Source: Rhodamnia argentea
Taxonomy: Eukaryota > Streptophyta > Magnoliopsida > Myrtales > Myrtaceae
Assembly (NCBI RefSeq): GCF_020921035.1
Contig: NC_063154.1
Location: 26,079,448-26,143,447, forward strand
DNA length: 64,000 nt
Reading direction: 5' to 3'
Position numbers and translations under genes: made by a program
The notes under the pieces: generated by a model
The model's database searches: none
Seen by the model: the letters and a program-made list of their open reading frames with translations, nothing else
What the model was told of the DNA's origin: nothing
In this document: positions 56,095 to 64,000 of the stretch, in pieces
Numbering within the stretch: position 1 is the first letter of the stretch
How the letters are laid out: every line of letters begins with the position of its first letter

Positions 56095-57565
56095 GTGGCA
56101 TTTGTCACCTAGAGTGCCAATATTTGTATACCGTGCTCATTTTGATGGCAATATATTTTTTTAAATCACTTAAATGCCAATTTTAAAAAAAAACAGTTAT
56201 TTCAATGCCAAGTTTGGTAAGCTTTGCTGGAAATCACACATAGCTCGTCAGAGGATCCTAGTCAAAAAAAAAAAATTTAAATCAATAAAAAAATCCATGT
56301 TATACTAAAAAAATAAAATAAATAAACTAAAAAACTAAAAATAATCTAAAGAAATAAAAAAATAAAATTTTCCATTTAATTTTAGTTTTAAAAAAATTGA
56401 CTTATTTTTAAGTTTAAAATTCCACGTGGTTGACATGTGGCTTGATTTCTTTTTTTTTTTAAATTTCCATTTAATATTAAAATATTAAAAATAAATGACA
56501 CATAATTAGTTGGTCAGAATTTGTTGTCATTGGCAATGAAGCAATTGGTTTTCTTCGATTTGGCACTTAAGGGTGCGCATAGTAACACTTCGGGAAGTAA
56601 ATTTCTACTCCATAAGTACTTATGGAGTAGAAATCCATTTGATAATATAACTTCTAAAATAGAAATCTGTTTAGTAAAAAATTTTACTTCTGAAAGAAAT
56701 TTCTACTTTTAAAGTGAATTTTCATTTTTGAAGTTATTTTTTCTCCAATTTGAGAAGTTAAAAAAAAATAGCTTCTCAACTCAAGAAGTACTTCTTTGAC
56801 CAAAAAAAATTTCACAAAGTATTTTTTGCCTCACTTTCTTTTCATTACGCCCTCACATTTTTTTCGATCAAACCCCTTATTCATCGACTTCCGTCACCGC
56901 CGACCACCAACACCCACCGCCGCTGCCGGCAACCGCCGATCACCACCAACAACCGCCGACAACTACCATCGTTAGCCACTGCCCATCACCGTTGGCCACC
57001 GCAACCGACTATCGCCCCCCGCCTCCCACCGCCTACTACGTGTCGTGACCGCAAACCATTGCTCACCGCTAGCCGTAACGTCGACCACCATTGCCGCTGC
57101 TCACCGCCGACCACCACCCTCTGCCAACCACCGCCACCACCGAATCATCGTCTCCAGCCACCAAAGTAAAATATCAATAATAATTTTTATTTTTAAAAAG
57201 TAAATATATTTTTAATTATTTTTTAAAGAAAATTAAAAATTTTAAAAATGAAGTAGAAATTTTTCGACCGTCAACATTAATTCTTCAAAGAAGATTTTCT
57301 ATTAATAATATTTTAGATATATAAATTTTCAACCATTACAAAACGAATTTTTATGATTAGAAATCAACTTCTGGAGTAGAAGTAGAAAAATTAACTTTTG
57401 CTTATAAGTAGAAGTAGAAAAATCAACTTATGAGCGGAAATTGATTTCTCAAGCAGAAGTGATATCATGCACGCTCTAAGTGATCTAAAAAAAATATTGA
57501 CGCCAAAATGAGTATTGCATACAAATATTGGCACCCTAGATATTCTTTTGCCCAATTATATCTAT
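56095..57565. mobile_element. Outer TIR element carrying a nested MITE
   Basis: The left part CTAGAGTGCCAATATTTGTA and the reverse complement of the right part CTAGGGTGCCAATATTTGTA are long inverted repeats. They continue through CTCATTTTG and a poly-T stretch to ATCACTTA. The inner element at 56571-57476 lies inside it. Outer ends and target repeat (AATCATA/AATTATA) are approximate. No coding sequence. Confidence 0.5.
56571..57476. mobile_element. Nested PIF/Harbinger-like MITE
   Basis: Ends GGGTGCGCATAGTAACACTT and, inverted, GAGCGTGCATGATATCACTT. It is flanked by TAA on both sides (56568-56570 and 57477-57479), the target size of PIF/Harbinger elements. The GC-rich core (about 56890-57170) of CACCGCCGACCACC-like units is in the opposite orientation to that of 47055-48206. 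Confidence 0.6.
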
Positions 57566-58300
57566 CCATTGTGGTGGCCTCATAAATATTAATGCCAACG
57601 ATTGCACCCCGTGTATAGAAACTAGATTAGTAGAATTTCTCATTCCTTAGATCAAATACCCGATATTGCACGTTTTTATTCATTTTTTCTTAAATTTGTC
57701 TCCCAACAAAATTCGACGTGGCAAGATGTAGATTTCGGAACGCCTACTTGAATTTGGATATGGGGCTAGAGGTGGCAAATGGATGGGCGACGTTGGTTTC
57801 GATTCGTTTAACTTCGAATTTCGCATTTGATACATGTACAGTTCATCTTGATTTATTTTAGAAACATGATCGTGTTGCATTCGAATAATTTCAGGCCGAT
57901 CGGATTTCTTTTCGTCTATCTTTTGATGCAGGTTTGGTTCTGGAACGAATGAATTAGTAAGATCAATTTTAAGTCAACTAAATTCAGTGAAGGGTCCACG
58001 CACGAATACAAGTCATTTCGATTTATGAAATTTCGGTGTAGATTTCGGGTTTGCATGAGTTCGAGCCACGTTAGGTTTGGTTCCATTCGAAATTCTCGTT
58101 TCTCCGGTTTCGAGTTGGGTCGGGTTAAGACGGTGGGATGAACCGGATGATTCAGATTCTTCGGGTCGGGTTATTTTATACAGGGTCGACTGGGTTTTTT
58201 TTTTTTTTCTTTCTTTGTTTTTCTTTTTATTTTTTGGGCTTTCGAAAGTGTTTTGGTTTTACCTCCATTAGTGGGATCGTGTGCGTCCGACCCAAACCCG
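57566..58300. other. Upstream region of the UBLCP1-type gene
   Basis: 57770-58130 has a GGTGGCAAATGGATGGGCGA-type beginning and GTTCGAG/CGGGTTTGGGTT-like motifs typical of dispersed repeats. A long T-run (about 58197-58212) precedes the gene. No clear TATA box; TTTTATACAG at about 58172 is possible. Confidence 0.4.
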
Positions 58301-58356
58301 TCTTGAGATCTCCACGGACGCCCGATCGTCCTTCTCCGAGGAGAGAGAGAGAGAGA

Positions 58357-61300
58357 ATGGCGTCGGCTTCTTCATCTTCTTCTTCTTCGGTAGCGGCGGC
58401 GGCGTCGCCGGCGACGGAGGAAGAGCTGACGCTGACCGTGAAGTGGAGCGGCAAGGAGTACACAGTCCGAGTTTGCGGGGACGACACGGTGGGCGAGCTG
58501 AAGCTGAGGATATGCGAACTCACCAACGTGTTGCCCAAGCGCCAGAAGCTTCTCTACCCTAAACTCGGCTCTAAGCTCGCCGATGACTCCCTCTTACTCT
58601 CCCAGCTCCCTCTTAAGTCCTCCCTCAAGATGACCATGATTGGGTCGCTATTCTCCTTCTCTCTCTCTAGACTTTTCGTGTTTCTCTCACTGTATGTCTT
58701 GGATTCTTTGTGTTTTAAAGATGCTTGGATTTGGAATTTTGGTGCCATATGAGGCGATGGGTTGTTGGCTTTCCTCAGTTTTCTTGTGTTTCAATTTTTA
58801 GGAAATCCTTTTTGGGTCAGTATCAGAAAGGGTGGTTTCCAAAGGAATTGGACTGCTTTGTTTGTGAAGTAATGATAATTTGAACAAATGGTGAAGTAGT
58901 GGCGAATGCCGGAACTTGGGTTGGGGGAGATGAATGATTTTGCAAACTCTTACATGATGGCCGGAGGTAGAAATTCTGATGGAATTTCAAGGATTATAGT
59001 TAATAATTTCTGAAGATTGCGCTGAGGTTGAGGCAATGACCCTTGCCACCCCTGTTGGGTCCGTCATTTGTGAGGTTTTGTTCCTAATTGGTTGGATTCT
59101 TCACTTTTTATGTATTCTCGACCAATGTCGTGATTCAGCTCGAGATGGAACATAGGTTTGAATGGTTTAAAGCAGCTCATTAATGTGCATCCGTATGCAT
59201 AACTTAAAAAAAGTCTCTTTGTTGTCTTCAGCAATGGACACAATTTATACTGCCTAATGTGCACCTACATTCAGCCTGCCCCGTATATTACCAACTTTCT
59301 ACTTCTATATTTCATAGTCGGGCCTTTCCCTATGATAAGATCATGTTTGATGGCTGTTTGGACTTTTAGTTCACTGGCATGCTGTTTCATCAGATTATAG
59401 AAGTAAAAATGTGTTGGCTTGTGACAGTACATGGACAAGCATCATGCAGGAAAGACCAGCCTTTCTGTAGCAAATTTGATTTGCTAGTCCCCTAAACTAC
59501 GACTTTGCTGAGTATTGGAGTGTTAGTTCAAATATCACTTTGTTTCATTAGATTAAAAAAGAAAGGAAAGATGTGTTTCACAGTACATAGACAGGCCTTT
59601 ATGTAGCAAATTCCATTTTTTCGTTTGACTCTCTGCTGGATGGCTATTGATTTCTGTTTGCAGGACTGTTGAAGATGATCTTCTTGTGGATGAAGTGGAC
59701 TCTCCTGAAATAATCGATGATTTTGAGCTTGGACAGGATGATGTTGTTGACATCAAAGATAAAGAAGTCAATAAGCGGAAGCTGAGAAGACGGGTAGATC
59801 AGTACAAGGTCAGTTTCCCCCCTCTTAAGCGATATATCTGAACTATTTAAGAAGACCTGTCTATTTCGAGTCGGTGTCATTTGTCCTTAGGCATTTGATG
59901 GGAGTGGAGATTTCTTTCCCTCTGAAAGAATCTCTTCAATGCATTTTCCTTTTTGGCTGGAGGCATAACATTTCAGTTTCACAGAAGTGGTTTCTCTCTC
60001 CTTACTCCTTAGCTGGTGAATAAGCTTGTGTTATTTATCCAGATGGAAGAACAAACAGTTTCCTTGAGGAGACATAAGACATGGTTTTCAAGACAGTAGT
60101 AGGATGAGCACTGTATTATTTTTTTCCTAAATTGTTGTCTAAGAGGAAATGACGTTGGTTAATTGAAATTCATTGCCACTGTCCGAAGAGAACTAATACA
60201 AGACACGTGTGGTGTGGTTAATGTGTTAAATCCAGAGCCAGTGTTATAAAAATGATGTTCTCTATGTGAAGACCGATGTGTGATGCTTCTGATCTCTGTT
60301 TTGAAAGGAGCAACAATAACTTGCTATAGAATTATAATCATTCTATATTACTTTGGATTTTAGGGTTGAAACTCAATGGCAAGGCAGCTTATTGTTACTA
60401 AAAATTTAACATGGATATTCAAATTGCTCTCAAAAGAGGAGCTTTCTGCAGCACATTGTTTGGGGTGCTGATTAATTGATTTGTCATATAATGCAGATTG
60501 AACTTCGAAACCCTTGTCGTCAAGGAAAGAAACTGCTTGTTTTGGATATTGATTATACTCTTTTCGATCATCGGTCCACAGCAGAAAATCCTCTTCAACT
60601 GATGAGACCCTGTGAGTAGTCTGCATTTTACACGTTTACGATTTGTGATCTTTCCATCTGGCTAACTGTAAACCCATACACGCAGATCTTCATGAGTTTC
60701 TCACTGCTGCTTACGCAGAGTACGATATCATTATATGGTCTGCAACCAGGTATAGTTAATCTTGCTTCTTTATTTGATCTTAGTTTCATGGTAAAAGCAT
60801 GAAAGACTTTTCCGTCTTGAATTTCCTTTCCATGTCTCAAGATTATTTTTGTGTGTTGCTGGTTTATTATATAGAATAAATCGTGCGAACCCCTTCTGCT
60901 TTGGTTAAGTTGCATATCATCTCCTTTTCTGAGGCAACCAGACTGGATTTTCTTAAGTACTTAAAAAATGGAGAGATAACTAAGCATCTTTGTGTGGGTA
61001 AGGGTCTGTTTTTTCATTATAGAGGAGTAAGATGTGTTATTTGTCCAAGCTCCACCTCCTGGGGGTTCCTTTGTTATTTTTCCTAGTCTTTAAGCTTATG
61101 CCATTGACATGCCTTTTCACTGAAAAGGCTCTATGAGAAATTCGTATCAGAAATATCATGAGATGGAATAGCAAAATTTTAGTAGGAAACTAACAGTTGG
61201 ATACCCTTTTCTAATACGTCTATTTTCTTTCTGTAGCATGAGGTGGGTTGAGCTGAAGATGGGACAGCTAGGGGTACTTGACAATCCTAATTACAAAATT

Positions 61301-62404
61301 ACAGCACTTTTAGATCGCATGGCAATGATTACAGTACAATCAGATTCACATGGAATCTTTGATTGCAAGCCACTTGGCCTAATATGGGCTCAACTGCCAG
61401 AGGTATAGCTCTCATATATTATATCAATAGATGTTATTCATGTAGCCTGGTAACCAAAGAAATTGCTACATACATCTCCTCTAGCGGGAGTTTTTTGTTT
61501 TTGCTAGATGTGGATGTACATGAATAGGCGCACGTGTCTCTATCGAACATAAATGTGCTTATCTCGAGAATATCATGCACCATAGAATTTCTTCTACGAA
61601 CCTTTTATGCAAACATTTGTCGATTATAGCCTAAAACAATTTTGTGGCTTAAACCGATCTGTTTGAGATTCTTACGCTGAACTTAACATGCAAATGATTC
61701 TTTAATGCAAGTGCTGCACTTCGTCATAGTCCTGGGAATCAATTGGTTTTCATGGTTGAGACTGTCAAGACATAGGTACCAGTTCGCTTCTGATGGGGAC
61801 AATGTGGCAGTATCCATGCAATATACCTAGTTCTTAGCGTAAACAATTAGTGCGATGACCTCTCTGCCATCTCATGTAGGTGCTCTATTGTGGCACATGC
61901 ATCTGTTCATGAATCAAGTTGCATTTGGCTTTATGTGCTCAAGAAAAGTATGCCTCTGCCGTGACCTTGTATTATGGCATTATGTTGTTATTCTTTCACA
62001 TTTATAGAATTTTTTTTTTCCTAAGTATCCTTATTGTTACTGACTTTGCGCATGCCCCTAATTTTGTATCTTAAATATGAGATCATCTTGAAAGTTGGTA
62101 GATGCAGAACTATTACATTCACGCGAAGAGTTCTTACGACTGTGTCTTGACTTGACAGTATTACAGTGCGAAGAACACCATAATGTTTGATGACCTGCGG
62201 AGAAACTTTGTTATGAACCCTCAAAATGGGTTAACTATCAGGCCATTCAGAAAGGCTCATTCAAGCAGAGACAGTGATCAAGAACTGGTGAAGCTTACTC
62301 AGTACTTGCTTGCCATTGCGGACCTTGATGACCTTAGTTCCCTTGACCATAGAAACTGGGAATTCTTCAATGAGGACAATGCCAAAAGGCGCCGGCAGAC
62401 ATGA
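58357..62404 (+). CDS. UBLCP1: Ubiquitin-like domain-containing CTD phosphatase (UBLCP1 type), six exons
   Basis: Exons: 58357-58643, 59664-59808, 60497-60611, 60686-60749, 61237-61402, 62159-62404. All introns are GT-AG and phases agree. The product is 340 aa, the usual size. Residues 1-20 are Ser/Ala-rich. A ubiquitin-like fold follows ([20 protein letters not shown], about 24-95), then an acidic linker. The HAD/FCP phosphatase core has the DxDxT motif [41 protein letters not shown], and [20 protein letters not shown] with the second acidic pair. Family knowledge: UBLCP1 dephosphorylates proteasome subunit Rpt1 and can act on the RNA polymerase II C-terminal domain, in the nucleus. All visible catalytic residues are present. 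In the motif the second Asp is preceded by Ile (DIDYT); animal and plant homologs usually also have DIDYT. The exon 1 donor (GG/GTCGCT) is weak but is the only one keeping the IGTVEDD reading. Confidence 0.93.
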
Positions 62405-63170
62405 ATTCAAGTCACAAGCTCTTGCATTTCCAATATGCATATTTATGCCTCATCTGGCAAGTCCACCTTTTTCTCTCAAATACATAGTACTCCATTATGA
62501 TTACCAAAGACTAATACTCCATTTTAAATTGCCAAAATAAAAATACTAATTTTGGTTGTCATACGATCTCAAATACAATACATTTCTTGCTAAATGAATC
62601 TGCTGGCCTAGTTGAGACAACTGCCTATGTAATTAGTTGACCATGGAACATGAATGAGAATATTTACTTCTTTTATACTTAAATGGTGTTGCAGGTCACG
62701 ACTCTTGGGATTCATGTCATATCACCTCCAAATCTTCGGCTTTGTTGTATAGATTGGCATGGTCTTTCTTACAGAACACCTCTTTCATTTCTGGGACGTC
62801 AATGCTGGCCAAATTTTTTTGACGCCGACCATCACATTTCTGGGGTATCCAATGCCATGTATGAGGATGTCAGATGATATAATAAGTTCCTTGGAATTGA
62901 TGTTAATTATGTGTTGAAATGGGGTGGTGATGGTCTTGATGACTCCATTTTTATACATAAAGTCAAAGTTCATGCACATTCGTGGCTGTGTATGCGGGTG
63001 TTCAGTCAAAATAGTTGTGCCTTGTATCTGCTAGTCCTTTTGCCTTCAAAGTTAGTCCTCCTGTTCCTCATGGAGGCTATGAAGTACAATATGTGCTTTT
63101 TTTTCCCCTTAAGCTATTTTCTTTTGTTGAAAAAAAATTGTAAATAACGAATTTGTCTTCTAAGCTACGA
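62405..63170 (+). other. 3' region of the UBLCP1-type gene
   Basis: Non-coding. AAATAAAAAT at about 62535 is a possible polyadenylation signal. Between 62683 and 63140 the sequence is less AT-rich, but it has no recognised domain. Confidence 0.4.
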
Positions 63171-64000
63171 TCACACGAGTCATATAGGAAATCCGCAACG
63201 GTATAGTGCAGCAACATTTTGCAGTGCATATAGCGGCCCATGCGCACTCGTGAGGCGTCCGAGCGTAAGGATCTCTCTGCAACAGATTTCCCTGTAGAAA
63301 AATGTAGGGACGGCTGTAATCAGCGTCGATGCAACTTTCAATCATACCTACTCAACTGCACGTAGTTGCCAGATGCTGGAGAGGGTCTGTGCTGGGAGGT
63401 TCATACCTTTCTCATCTGTACTTTTGCTTCATTTGTTTTGATTTTACCCGTTAAATTCAGTGGTAGGTTCATCGACAAAATACGGGATATGCGTTCGAAA
63501 TGAATGTCCGAGCAGCTATAGAGGAATAGATCGAATATCGCTTGGCACTTGGCATGGCAAGAAATTGTGAATGGAAAGTAATATTCGGTAGTGACCGTAT
63601 TACTCGGTGTTTTGCTTGTCAGTGATATCAAGCAATTGCTTTTGGCAAAGCATTTGTAGGGAGCTAAATAAATCAGGTGTAATTCTAGTTTCCTAGCTCT
63701 GATAAAAGGGCGGTACAAAAGAAGATATCTAATATATCATAAAAAGTTACTACACCAAGCTATACTCACCTGAATGGCTTGCTTCCCACAAAGACGTCAT
63801 GTCCGGAACATTTGATTCACAGACCGCTTTTGGAATGATGAAATACTTTTGAGGACTTCTTCAAATGGCAAAACTTGGAAGAGGAGAAGGAAGTAATCAA
63901 CATACTTGGAAACACATTAGCTACTGGGAATGCTTATAACTCATTCATCAATCGATATAGGCGATGTGGCAGCCCTGTAATAGTTGCCGACTCATGAAGT
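63171..64000. other. Right window edge, possible minus-strand exon near 63767-63850
   Basis: On the minus strand a short open stretch reading IIPKAVCESNVPDMTSLWEA ends at CATTCAG followed by GTGAGTAT (63767-63760 area), a near-perfect donor site. No homology was recognised and the rest of any gene lies beyond 64000. Otherwise nothing was recognised. Confidence 0.2.

Overview
This is nuclear DNA of a flowering plant, almost certainly a dicot. It carries intron-containing genes, single-exon AP2/ERF genes, plant LTR retrotransposons, a tRNA-derived SINE and many small TIR elements. Divergent NAC genes beside a tandem ERF13-like cluster suggest a woody rosid, possibly Myrtaceae such as Eucalyptus. 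That genus-level guess is inference and was not tested by any search.

Layout: (1) 0-13 kb: two ERF13-like genes on the minus strand (1-620, cut by the window edge; 11622-12416). They are separated by two Mutator-type MITEs and a complete but decayed Ty1/copia element (4872-11227, TSD ATTTG). (2) 13-31 kb: a probable solo LTR (13294-13697), a SINE with a 16-bp target duplication, and a 15.7-kb Ty3/gypsy element of Tat type (14985-30643). Its gag-pol is on the minus strand. The plus strand carries two plant-mobile-domain-like reading frames and a coiled-coil reading frame, two of them behind their own TATA boxes. (3) 30.6-40 kb: a decayed tandem NAC array with a NAC pseudogene, a copy reduced to promoter sequence, and a NAC gene (36098-38003). 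The second exon of that NAC gene runs in frame into the tail of a DREB2-type AP2 domain and a DREB2-like acidic C-terminus. (4) 40-51 kb: three more ERF13-like loci on the minus strand. One was destroyed by a copia insertion, and a hAT-type MITE later inserted into that copia LTR; the other two are intact. (5) 51-58 kb: mostly gene-poor, with a small orphan gene and nested MITEs. (6) 58.3-62.4 kb: a six-exon gene for a ubiquitin-like-domain CTD phosphatase (UBLCP1 type), the one clear housekeeping gene.

The functional theme is stress and ethylene transcription factors. Five ERF13-like loci, all on one strand, share promoter architecture, and a NAC array lies among them. Repeated transposon insertion has pulled the cluster apart and truncated members. 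The most unusual items are the NAC-DREB2 chimera and the retrotransposon's cargo of antisense genes.
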